Source: Actinoallomurus iriomotensis (GTDB lineage Bacteria > Actinomycetota > Actinomycetes > Streptosporangiales > Streptosporangiaceae). Taken from it: DNA of 64,000 nt. Shown in pieces: positions 54,459-64,000 of this stretch (the stretch's first letter is position 1; every line of letters begins with the position of its first letter). The DNA lies in contig NZ_BSTJ01000005.1 in NCBI RefSeq assembly GCF_030269445.1, positions 434,001 to 498,000 on the forward strand, given 5' to 3'. Made by a program: the position numbers and the translations under genes. The notes below the pieces were generated by a model. The model had not been told where the DNA came from and did not search any database. It saw nothing but the letters and a program-made list of their open reading frames with translations.

Positions 54459-55109
54459 TTAGGAGCCGGTGCGGCGGAGGAGGTCACGTGTCTCGGCGTG
54501 GAGGGCGTCGCCGGCCGGTGCCAGGCGCGGGAGCAGTTCGGGTTCGCTGGTGAGCGCGCGCAGGGCGAGCGCGACGGTCACGTCGTGGTCCGGGCGGCTC
54601 ACGATCGTGATCGGGTCGCCGGCGCGGACGTCGCCCGGCTCGATCACCCGCAGGTACGGGCCGGGCACCGCGGCGGCGATGAAGCGCTTGATCCAGCCGG
54701 GCACGCCCAGCCGCCCTTGGAAGGTCACACACGGGATTCGCGGAGCGGAGACCTCCAGCACGACGTCGCGTCCGATCCGCCAGCGTTCGCCGATCAGGGC
54801 GCCGTTGACGTCCAGGCCCTCGGTGGTGAGGTTCTCCCCGAAGACGCCGTTCGGCAGCGGCCGGTCCAGCTCGGCCGCCCACCGGTCGAGGTCCTCGCGG
54901 GCGTAGGCGTAGACGGCCTGGTCGGTGCCGCCGTGATGCCTGACGTCGTGGGCCCGGTCACCGGCGAGGCCGACCTCGCCGGCGCCCTTGGGCCCGGGCG
55001 CGGTGACGGCGACCGGGCCCTCGACGGGACGCTTGTCGATGCCTGTGGCGGGCAGGCGCTTCCAGGGATTGGGCCGCGGCCTGCCCACGTTGACGGTGAG
55101 CACCCTCAT
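54459..55109 (-). CDS. MOSC domain-containing protein
   Basis: This 216-residue protein is a stand-alone MOSC domain, a beta-rich fold that carries sulfur or molybdenum cofactor in sulfurtransferases; stand-alone members (YiiM-like) detoxify N-hydroxylated compounds. Motifs include GLAGDRAHDVRHHGGTDQAVYAY, FGENLTTEG, and the conserved Cys in APRIPCVTFQGR. ATG 55109 is preceded by TACGGT six bases upstream, so it is probably leaderless; the 141 bases of longer frame overlap uppP. Confidence 0.88.
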   Translation of the reverse strand: MRVLTVNVGRPRPNPWKRLPATGIDKRPVEGPVAVTAPGPKGAGEVGLAGDRAHDVRHHGGTDQAVYAYAREDLDRWAAELDRPLPNGVFGENLTTEGLDVNGALIGERWRIGRDVVLEVSAPRIPCVTFQGRLGVPGWIKRFIAAAVPGPYLRVIEPGDVRAGDPITIVSRPDHDVTVALALRALTSEPELLPRLAPAGDALHAETRDLLRRTGS

Positions 55110-55115
55110 GCCACG

Positions 55116-55121
55116 ACCGTA
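55116..55121 (-). promoter_or_regulatory. -10 element of a leaderless promoter (MOSC gene)
   Basis: TACGGT ends six bases before ATG 55109; the short gap to uppP leaves little room for another promoter. Confidence 0.4.
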
Positions 55122-55135
55122 CGCCGCCTCGGGCC

Positions 55136-55954
55136 CTACGTCGCGGCGATGGCTCCGGCGGCGAGCAGGCCGATGAGGATGCCGCCGAGCGCCACCCGGT
55201 AGTAGACGAACACCAGCGTCGAGTGGCGGACGAGGAACTTCAGCAGCCACGCGATCGAGGCGTACCCGACCACGAACGACACGACGGTGGCGACGGCCGT
55301 GCCCGCGACGGGCAGGTTGCCCTCGCCGACCTTGCGCAGCTCGAACAGGCCGGACAGGACCACGGCGGGGATGGACAGCAGGAAGGAGTAGCGGGCCGCC
55401 GCCTCACGCGTGTAGCCGAGGAACAGGCCGCCGGTGATGGTCGAGCCGGACCGCGACGAGCCGGGGATCAGCGCGAGGCACTGGAACCCGCCGATGATGA
55501 GGCCGTCGCGCATGTTGAGGTCGCCGATCTCGCGCTTCTGCCGGGCGGCCCACTCGGCGATCAGGAGCACCAGCCCCATGACGATGAGGCTGCTCGCGTT
55601 GATCCACAGGTTGCGGGCCGGCCCCTCGATGGCGCTGTTGAACGCCAGGCCCGCCACCGAGACGGGGATCGTGCCGAGCCCGACGTACCAGCCCATGCGC
55701 GCGTCGAGGTGGTGGCGCAGGTCCGGGTTGAACAGGCTGCGGAACCAGGTGACGGTGATCCGGACGATGTCGCGCCAGAAGTAGATGAGCACCGCCAGCA
55801 TGGTGCCGAGCTGGATCACCGCGGTGAACGCCGCGCCCGGGTCCTTCCAATCGAGCAGCCGGGGCACGATCAGGAGGTGGGCCGAACTGGAGATCGGCAG
55901 GAACTCGGTGAGTCCCTGGACGATCCCGAGCACGGTGGCTTGGACGAAGTTCAC
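55136..55954 (-). CDS. uppP: Undecaprenyl-diphosphatase UppP (BacA)
   Basis: UppP removes a phosphate from undecaprenyl pyrophosphate at the membrane, recycling the lipid carrier for cell-wall synthesis; high levels give bacitracin tolerance. The 272-residue membrane protein has about eight helices, the first catalytic motif LTEFLPISSSAH and the second PGSSRSGSTITGG, both intact. GTG start at 55954. It lies 26 bases before the MOSC gene, which seems to have its own promoter. Confidence 0.96.
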   Translation of the reverse strand: MNFVQATVLGIVQGLTEFLPISSSAHLLIVPRLLDWKDPGAAFTAVIQLGTMLAVLIYFWRDIVRITVTWFRSLFNPDLRHHLDARMGWYVGLGTIPVSVAGLAFNSAIEGPARNLWINASSLIVMGLVLLIAEWAARQKREIGDLNMRDGLIIGGFQCLALIPGSSRSGSTITGGLFLGYTREAAARYSFLLSIPAVVLSGLFELRKVGEGNLPVAGTAVATVVSFVVGYASIAWLLKFLVRHSTLVFVYYRVALGGILIGLLAAGAIAAT

Positions 55955-56412
55955 GGGTGGTGGCTCTTCCTCGTACCGGTGGAGTCGATGTCGCAGGCAG
56001 CCTAGCGAGCAGTGCGAGTACGTGCGGACGAACCACTCCGGCCGCTACGCTGCGCAGGCGTGACTCCTCCGCTCCCTGAAGGGAGCGGCTTCTCGCCAAG
56101 CCGCCTGCGCACCTTGGCGTGCAGGGCCGCGAACCCCGCCACCCCTTGCGCCGTCGGCCGTGCCGTCTGCGCGAACGCCGGGCGTCCCTACCTCACGCAC
56201 CACCCGGTGGTGCCCGAAGTCACACACCGCACCCGGCGAGAACCGCGTCTAACGAGTCACACCATCATTGATGACAGCGTCGCAAATCCCACCCGCGGTG
56301 AACGGAGACCTCTGATGCGCAGACCTGACGGGCCCATGCACGCTCGAGCCTTGGCGCACCTCTCGCCTTCGACTCCTCCGTCGTCCGAAGGCGACGGTCC
56401 CCTCCGGAGGTC
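55955..56412. other. Intergenic region before the second aldo/keto reductase
   Basis: These 458 bases hold no convincing gene; a plus-strand frame of 134 codons has poor codon use and no family. A small stem-loop (CCGCTCCC-TGAA-GGGAGCGG, 56069-56088) is present. Promoters of uppP and of the reductase should lie at the two ends. Confidence 0.4.
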
Positions 56413-56415
56413 GTG

Positions 56416-57372
56416 ATGGAAGAGCGTCACCTCGGCCGGAGCGGCCTGTCCGTTTCCCGCCTCGGTCTGGGCACGATGACGTGGGGCGGCGACACCGACC
56501 CCGAAGACGCGGCCGAGCAGCTCACGACCTTCGTCGAGGCGGGCGGCAGTCTCCTCGACACCGCCGACGTGTACTGCGGCGGCGACAGCGAGCGGGTCAT
56601 CGGCGAGCTGGTCGGCCAGGTCGTCGACCGTGACGACCTGGTCATCGCGACCAAGGCGGTGCTGACCGCCGAGGGGACGCGTGACGCCTCGCGGCGTCAC
56701 CTGCTGCGCGCGCTGGACGCCTCCCTCGATCGCCTCGGCGTCGACCACGTCGACCTGTGGCAGCTCCACGCGTACGACTCGCGCACGCCGATGGAGGAGA
56801 CGCTGTCCGCGCTGGACGACGCCGTCGCCTCCGGCCGCGCCCGGTACGCCGGGGTCTCCAACTACGCCGCGTGGCAGCTCGCCACCGCGGCGACCTGGCA
56901 GCGCGCCTGGCCGGGCCGTACGCCGATCGTGTCCACGCAGGCGGAGTACTCCCTGCTGCGGCGTGACGCGGAGGACGACCTGGTGCCGGCGTCGCTGCAG
57001 CTCGGGGTGGGCCTGCTCCCCTACTCTCCGCTGGGCCGCGGGGTGCTGACCGGCAAGTACCGCACGGGCATCCCGGCCGACTCCCGCGCGGCCAGCGCGC
57101 ACTACGCCGAGTTCGTCCAGCCGTACCTGAACGACCGCTGCGCGCGGATCGTCGAGTCGGTGTCGACGGCCGCCGAGGGGCTCGGCGTGTCGCCTCTCGC
57201 CGTGGCGCTCGGCTGGGTCCGCGACCAGCCGGGCGTGGTGGCGCCGATCGTCGGGGCGCGTACGGTCAAGCAGCTGTCCGTCATCCTGGAGGCCGAGGAG
57301 ATCACCCTGCCCGGCGAGATCCGCGAGGCCCTGGACGACATCTCCTCCGACGACGACCGGGACGACGACTGA
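56416..57372 (+). CDS. Aldo/keto reductase
   Basis: This 318-residue aldo/keto reductase has the catalytic Asp and Tyr in LLDTADVYCGG, Lys in VIATKAVL and His in LWQLHAYD, and the NADPH site APIVGARTVKQL near the end. It resembles the group of the reductase at 34497 but shares only about a third of residues by eye. ATG 56416 has GGAGG seven bases upstream; GTG 56413 is also possible. The acidic last 15 residues (DDISSDDDRDDD) are unusual. Substrate unknown. Confidence 0.92.
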   Translation: MEERHLGRSGLSVSRLGLGTMTWGGDTDPEDAAEQLTTFVEAGGSLLDTADVYCGGDSERVIGELVGQVVDRDDLVIATKAVLTAEGTRDASRRHLLRALDASLDRLGVDHVDLWQLHAYDSRTPMEETLSALDDAVASGRARYAGVSNYAAWQLATAATWQRAWPGRTPIVSTQAEYSLLRRDAEDDLVPASLQLGVGLLPYSPLGRGVLTGKYRTGIPADSRAASAHYAEFVQPYLNDRCARIVESVSTAAEGLGVSPLAVALGWVRDQPGVVAPIVGARTVKQLSVILEAEEITLPGEIREALDDISSDDDRDDD

Positions 57373-57411
57373 TCTCGGCATGGTCGGCAGCGCCGCAGGC
57401 GCCTGACACCG

Positions 57412-57417
57412 TAGGGT
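57412..57417 (+). promoter_or_regulatory. Possible leaderless -10 (RecD2-like gene)
   Basis: TAGGGT ends eight bases before ATG 57426, with no ribosome binding site. Confidence 0.35.
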
Positions 57418-57425
57418 GACCGTCG

Positions 57426-59042
57426 ATGACTGACACATCCTCCACTCCGCCCGCGGACCTGGTCGAGCTGTTCGCGTCGGCCGAGGTTCCGGCGCGGCTC
57501 GCGCACCAGGTGGCGGCGTGCCTCGGTCCGGGCGCCGCGCGGGAGCTGCGCGACAATCCCTGGCGACTCCTCACCGTGCCCGGCGTACGGCCCGAGCAGG
57601 CCGACTTCTTCGCCCGCAGGCTCCTCGGCGGCGAGGCCGCGCCGCACGACCCGCGCCGCGTCGGCGCGCTGGCCGTCCATCTGCTGCTGCGCGCGGCCGG
57701 CGACGGTCACACCGTGACGTCCGCCAAGTCGCTGCTGTCCGCCCTGGAGGCCTACGACCCCGGCGACGCCGTCGAGGCGGTCCGCGCCGCCATCGGCGCC
57801 GGAGAGATCGTCGCCGTCATGGACGAGGCCTCGGAGACCGAGCTGCTCGGCCTGGCCTCGCTCGCGGCGGCCGAGGAGACGGTCGCGGAGGGCCTGGCCC
57901 GGCTGACCGCGATGGCCGACCCGCTGCCGCCCGTCGACGGCGTACCGGCGGAGGTGTTCGAGCACGGGGTCAGCGTGCTCACCGGACCGCCCGAGGCCGT
58001 CGAGGAGGTCGTACGGGCGCTGGCGGGCCGTCCCGGCGTCGTCGTCACCGCGGCGACCGACCGGGCCGCCAAGGACGTGGGCGGCGCGGCCGGTTCTCGT
58101 GGGGGCGTCCACCGGCTCCTGGAGCCCGGCCCGGACGGGTACGCACGCGGCGTCGAGCATCCGATCGAGGCCGACATCGTCGTGGTCGCCGAGGCGAACA
58201 CCCTCGACGTCGAGCGCGCGGCGGCACTGGTCGACGCGTGCATGGACGGCACCCACCTGGTGCTGACCGCCGACCCGGCGGCGCCGTCGTCGCTCGCCGC
58301 CGGCCGTGTGCTCGGCGACGCGATCGCCTGCGGCGTCCTGCCGGTCGTCGCGCTGCCCGCCGAGCCGGGCGGCGCGATCGGACGGGTGGCCGCCGCGGCC
58401 CGTGAGGGCGGTCTCGTGCCGGTGGACCCGGCCGACCGCGAGGTCGTCATCGTCCCGGCCGGGGAGGCGCGGGAGGCGGCCCACCGCACCGTGCAGCTCG
58501 TCACCGACTCGATCCCCCGCGCGCTCGGCATCCCGGCCGAGGACGTCCTGGTGGTCACGCCCGCCCGCCGCGGCGAGGCGGGGGCGGACGCCCTCAACCA
58601 GGCGCTCAAGGCGCGCCTGAACCCCGGCCCGGGCCCCTACGACGCGGGTGACCGCGTGGTGGCGGTCACGGACCTGCCCCTGGCCGCCGCGGGCGAGTTC
58701 GGCAGCGTCGTCGCGGCGAAGCCGGACGAGGACGCCGCCGAGGTCGCCTTCCCCGGCGGCACGGCGTCGGTGCCCGGCACGTCGCTGCGGCACGGCTGGG
58801 CGGTGACCGTCCACCGCGCGCAGGGCGCCCGGTGGCCCGCCGTGGTCGCCGTCCTGCCCGGCGAGGCCGCGGGCGCGTTGACCCGCCCGGTGGTCGTCGG
58901 AGCGTTCAGCCGCGCGCGCCGGCATCTGTCCGTCGTGCACGCGGCAGGGCCCGAGCTGGCCCGCGCCGTACGCGAGCGTGAGGAGCCGGCGCGCCGCACG
59001 AGGCTCGCCGACCTGCTCCGGGAGAACCTCGCCGACGTGTGA
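57426..59042 (+). CDS. RecD2-like protein with degenerate helicase motifs
   Basis: The 538-residue protein follows the RecD2/TraA helicase layout: N-terminal helix-hairpin-helix region (about 1-70), a central ATPase-like domain (about 180-330) and a C-terminal domain with VTVHRAQGARWPAVV and AFSRARRHLSVV. The ATPase motifs are broken: Walker A is LTGPPEAVEE (185-194) with no GKT, Walker B is VVVAEANTLD (252-261) with Ala for Asp, and motif III LTADPAAPSSLAAG lacks Gln. It should not hydrolyse ATP in the usual way. It may bind DNA or serve as a partner subunit. Function unknown. Confidence 0.85.
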   Translation: MTDTSSTPPADLVELFASAEVPARLAHQVAACLGPGAARELRDNPWRLLTVPGVRPEQADFFARRLLGGEAAPHDPRRVGALAVHLLLRAAGDGHTVTSAKSLLSALEAYDPGDAVEAVRAAIGAGEIVAVMDEASETELLGLASLAAAEETVAEGLARLTAMADPLPPVDGVPAEVFEHGVSVLTGPPEAVEEVVRALAGRPGVVVTAATDRAAKDVGGAAGSRGGVHRLLEPGPDGYARGVEHPIEADIVVVAEANTLDVERAAALVDACMDGTHLVLTADPAAPSSLAAGRVLGDAIACGVLPVVALPAEPGGAIGRVAAAAREGGLVPVDPADREVVIVPAGEAREAAHRTVQLVTDSIPRALGIPAEDVLVVTPARRGEAGADALNQALKARLNPGPGPYDAGDRVVAVTDLPLAAAGEFGSVVAAKPDEDAAEVAFPGGTASVPGTSLRHGWAVTVHRAQGARWPAVVAVLPGEAAGALTRPVVVGAFSRARRHLSVVHAAGPELARAVREREEPARRTRLADLLRENLADV

Positions 59043-59147
59043 CGCCGGGCCTCCGACAGCGCGTTGACTCATCCGTAAGTGAGCTGTAAGTAAGGGCTCG
59101 CCTGGGATCCTGCTTGGACGTGATGTTCACCGTCGGAGGGGAGCGAT

Positions 59148-59744
59148 ATGGCGCTGAGACGAGACCGGCGCGTCATGGTGGCGTCGGCGACGTTGTCGGC
59201 CGGCGCGCTCGTCTTCTTCGCCGCGCAGGCCGGACCGGCGTCCGCGGCGACCGAGAGGACCACCGTGGGCGAGTGCAGGCTGGGCAGGCTGCTGTGCGGC
59301 CTCCTCGGCGCGGGGAAGGGCGTACCGGGGGCGCCGCCCAGGCCCTCCGCGAAACCGTCGAGCAGGCCGTCCACCGACCCGCCGCCGAAGCACCGGCACA
59401 AGGCCGCGAAGAGGCCCGCGCCGCGCTCGCGTCATCAGTTCGCGGTGCGCCGCCCGGTGGATCTGCCCGCCCCGCCGGCCGGCGCGCGTCCGGACGTGTC
59501 CGTGCCGGAGTCCTCACCGGCAGCCGCGCTGCCCGACGTCGCCGACCGGGCTCCGGTCGTGGTGCCCAGGTCCACGGCGAGTGCGCCGGCGGAGCGCCTG
59601 GCCGCGGAGCCGGCGCTGCTGGTCGCGGAGTCGGCGCCGGACGGTGAGCCGTTGCCGCCCCTGCTGGTGGCGACCGCGTCGGGCCTCATCGGCGCGCTGG
59701 CCGCGCTGAACCTCAGTCTTCTGTTCCGCCGCCGCGACCGGTGA
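59148..59744 (+). CDS. Secreted Pro/Ala-rich surface protein with C-terminal membrane anchor
   Basis: The 198-residue protein has a signal peptide (about 1-33, VMVASATLSAGALVFFAAQA), a small cysteine pair (ECRLGRLLCGLL), a long Pro/Ala/Arg-rich disordered stretch (about 60-165) and a final membrane helix (LLVATASGLIGALAALNLSLLF) followed by RRRDR. It has no sortase LPXTG motif. Such proteins extend from the membrane through the cell wall. No family could be named; the GGAGGGGA ribosome binding site supports the start at 59148. Confidence 0.7.
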   Translation: MALRRDRRVMVASATLSAGALVFFAAQAGPASAATERTTVGECRLGRLLCGLLGAGKGVPGAPPRPSAKPSSRPSTDPPPKHRHKAAKRPAPRSRHQFAVRRPVDLPAPPAGARPDVSVPESSPAAALPDVADRAPVVVPRSTASAPAERLAAEPALLVAESAPDGEPLPPLLVATASGLIGALAALNLSLLFRRRDR

Positions 59745-59795
59745 ACGGCGGGACCCCCGCCCGGTCGCGCGACGAGCGGGGGTCCGGGCGGTCAC

Positions 59796-60557
59796 TCAGC
59801 CGACGGCGTGGACTCCGCCGTCGACGTGCACGATCTCTCCGGTCGTCGCCGGGAACCAGTCCGACAGCAGCGCCACACACGCCTTGGCGGTGGGCTCGGG
59901 GTCGGCGACGTCCCAGCCGAGCGGCGCACGCTCCGGCCAGACGTCGGTGAACTCCTCGAAGCCGGGGATGCTCTTGGCCGCCATCGTCTTGAGCGGGCCG
60001 GCCGCCACGAGGTTGACCCGTACGTTGTCCGGGCCCAGGTACTTGGCGAGGTAGCGCGAGGTCGACTCCAGACCGGCCTTGGCGACGCCCATCCAGTCGT
60101 AGACCGGCCACGCCTGGCCCGCGTCGAAGTCGAGACCGACCACCGAGCCGCCGGACTTCATCAGCGGCAGGCAGGCGGCGGTGAGCGACTTCAGGGAGTA
60201 CGCCGAGATCTGCACCGCGGTCGCCACGTCGCCCCACGGCGTGTTCATGAAGTTGCCGCCCATCGCGGTCTGCGGCGCGAAGGCGATCGAGTGCGCGACG
60301 CCGTCGAGGCCGTCGACGTGCGCGCTCACCTGGTCGGCCAGGCCGGCGAGGTGCTCGTCGTCGGTGACGTCGAGCTCGATCACCGGCGCGGGCTCGGGGA
60401 GCCGCTTGGCGATGCGCTCGACGAGCGACATGCGGCCGAAGCCGGTCAGCACGACCGTCGCGCCCTCCTGCTGTGCCATGCGCGCGATGTGGAAGCCGAT
60501 GGAGGCGTCGGTCAGGACGCCCGTGACGAGGATGCGCTTTCCGTCGAGAATGCCCAT
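59796..60557 (-). CDS. inhA: Enoyl-[acyl-carrier-protein] reductase InhA/FabI
   Basis: InhA reduces trans-2-enoyl-ACP with NADH in the last step of each fatty-acid elongation cycle. The 253-residue protein has the variant nucleotide motif VTGVLTDASIGFHIA, AHSIAFAP and the catalytic pair Tyr153 and Lys160 (YDWMGVAK), typical of InhA. It is the target class of isoniazid/triclosan-type inhibitors. It starts immediately after the fabG stop (TGAATG), so both are translated together. The pair equals mabA-inhA of mycobacteria. Confidence 0.96.
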   Translation of the reverse strand: MGILDGKRILVTGVLTDASIGFHIARMAQQEGATVVLTGFGRMSLVERIAKRLPEPAPVIELDVTDDEHLAGLADQVSAHVDGLDGVAHSIAFAPQTAMGGNFMNTPWGDVATAVQISAYSLKSLTAACLPLMKSGGSVVGLDFDAGQAWPVYDWMGVAKAGLESTSRYLAKYLGPDNVRVNLVAAGPLKTMAAKSIPGFEEFTDVWPERAPLGWDVADPEPTAKACVALLSDWFPATTGEIVHVDGGVHAVG

Positions 60558-62874
<2,317 letters not shown>

Positions 62875-62878
<4 letters not shown>

Positions 62879-64000
62879 GCACTCCTCAGGAGACCGTCGA
62901 GCGGGCGCTGGGGTTCTCCCGCACCGACGGCTGCATCGTGATCGCCGACGAGTCCAGCGGCGCCAACCTGCGCTGGGCCGGCAACACGCTCACCACGAAC
63001 GGCGTCACCCGGTCCCGCCGGCTCACGGTCATCGCCATCGCGGGCGAGTCGACCGGCATGGTCTCGCGGGCCGGTGTCACGCCGGACCAGGTCGAGGACC
63101 TCGTACGCGCCGCGGAGCGCTCCGCCGAGGAGAGCGGCCCGGCGGAGGACGCGGCTCCGCTGATCGACGCCGCGCGGGCGGGCTCGGGCGGCGCGTGGGA
63201 CGACCCTCCGGCCGAGACCTCGGTCGGGGTGTTCGAGGGGTTCGCGCCGGCGCTCGGCGAGGCGTTCGCCGCGGCGCAGGACGACGAGCGGCTGCTGTAC
63301 GGCTTCGCGCTGCACGAGATGAACTCCACCTTCCTGGGCACGTCGGCGGGGCTGCGACTGCGCTTCGACGAGCCGACGGGCAAGGTGGAGCTGAACGCCA
63401 AGAGCACGGACATGGCGCGGTCGGCGTGGGCGGGCACGGGCACCGCGGACTTCCGCGACGTGGACGTGGCGGGCATGGCCGCCGGCCTGAGCACGCGGCT
63501 GAAGTGGGGCGAGCGCCGGATCGACCTGCCGGCGGGGCGTTATGAGACGCTGCTGCCCCCGGGGTCGGTCTCGGACCTGATGACGTACATGTACTGGTCG
63601 GCGGGCGCCCGGGACGCGAACGACGGCCGTACCGTCTTCAGCCGCCCCGGCGGCGGCACACGCGTCGGCGACACGCTGTCGGACCTGCCGGTGCGTCTCT
63701 ACAGCGACCCGGCGGCACCGGGCCTGGAGTGCACGCCGTTCGTGGTCGCGCACGCCTCCAGCCGCGAGGCCTCGGTCTTCGACAACGGCCTGGCGCTGAA
63801 CCCGGTCGACTGGATCTCCGATGGAAAACTGGCCGCGCTGCTGCAGACACGCCAGTCCGCCGAGCTGACCGGCCTGTCCCTCACGCCCGGCGTCGACAAC
63901 CTCCTCATGGAGGTCCCCGGCGCCACGGCGTCGCTCGACGACATGGTCGCGAACACCCGTCGCGGGCTCCTGCTCACCTGCCTGTGGTACATCCGTGAGG
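62875..64000 (+). CDS. tldE: TldE/PmbA-type metalloprotease subunit (3' partial)
   Basis: TldE is the partner of TldD in a heterodimeric peptidase. The frame is open from GTG 62875 to the right edge (375 codons). It has the TldE-type start TPQETVERALGFSRTDGC, the segment WAGNTLTTNGVTRSRRLTV and a C-terminal region with MEVPGATASLDDMVANTRRG. No HExxH motif is seen, in line with the inactive partner. It overlaps tldD by four bases (GTGA at 62875-62878). The gene is cut by the window, so its end is unknown. Confidence 0.9.

Noticed and set aside
56012-56416. Frame of 134 codons in the gap before the second aldo/keto reductase
   Set aside because: Poor codon use, no ribosome binding site, no family; it overlaps the reductase start.

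Overview
The window is a contiguous piece of a high-GC actinobacterial chromosome. The Pup-proteasome locus (dop, pup, prcB, prcA, pafA, pafB, pafC, arc), the mycothiol gene mshC, InhA-type fatty acid synthesis genes, abundant GTG starts and many apparently leaderless promoters all point to a filamentous actinomycete. Gene content fits Streptomycetales or Streptosporangiales, with a Thermomonosporaceae-like genome as a guess. The genus cannot be fixed from sequence alone. No tRNA, rRNA, CRISPR array, insertion sequence or prophage was seen.

Region 1 (1-18.4 kb, almost all minus strand) is the Pup-proteasome neighbourhood. In transcription order it holds a site-2 protease, the TrmI tRNA methyltransferase, the Arc/Mpa unfoldase, Dop, Pup, an endonuclease VII-like protein, PrcB, PrcA, PafA, two double-FKBP proteins, a cysteine-rich HTH regulator, a DUF3291 protein, PafB, PafC, a small membrane protein, TatA and the start of TatC. 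A DUF3866 gene diverges from pafB. Pup ends in Gly-Gly-Glu, so PafA can ligate it without prior deamidation. A close match to the PafBC (RecA-independent DNA-damage) promoter element lies upstream of pup, which suggests that PafB and PafC control the locus they belong to.

Region 2 (18.4-31 kb) has a RecB-family nuclease and a NarL-type two-component pair on the plus strand. A six-gene oligopeptide ABC transporter operon with two paralogous binding proteins, and a small membrane protein, follow on the minus strand.

Region 3 (30-37 kb) is a mixed stretch: a DUF5937 ArsR-type regulator divergent from an MFS exporter, a cytochrome P450, a HAD phosphatase, an aldo/keto reductase, a universal stress protein and a PAC2 protein.

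Region 4 (37-47.8 kb, minus strand) is an alpha-glucan utilisation operon. A LacI regulator comes first, then a sugar-binding lipoprotein, two permeases, a GH13 alpha-glucosidase, a secreted (alpha/alpha)6-barrel glycosidase and a glycogen-debranching enzyme. No transport ATPase is present, so a shared MsiK-type ATPase is presumably encoded elsewhere.

Region 5 (47.9-56 kb) holds mshC and a conserved but uncharacterised module (phosphomutase-like protein, DUF3090, SCO1664-family kinase-like protein) with an NRDE protein inserted. A secreted esterase, a CorA transporter, a decayed SDR remnant, a MOSC protein and UppP complete the region.

Region 6 (56-64 kb) has an aldo/keto reductase, a RecD2-like protein that has lost its ATPase motifs, a Pro/Ala-rich surface protein, fabG-inhA of type II fatty acid synthesis, and tldD-tldE, the last gene running off the right edge.
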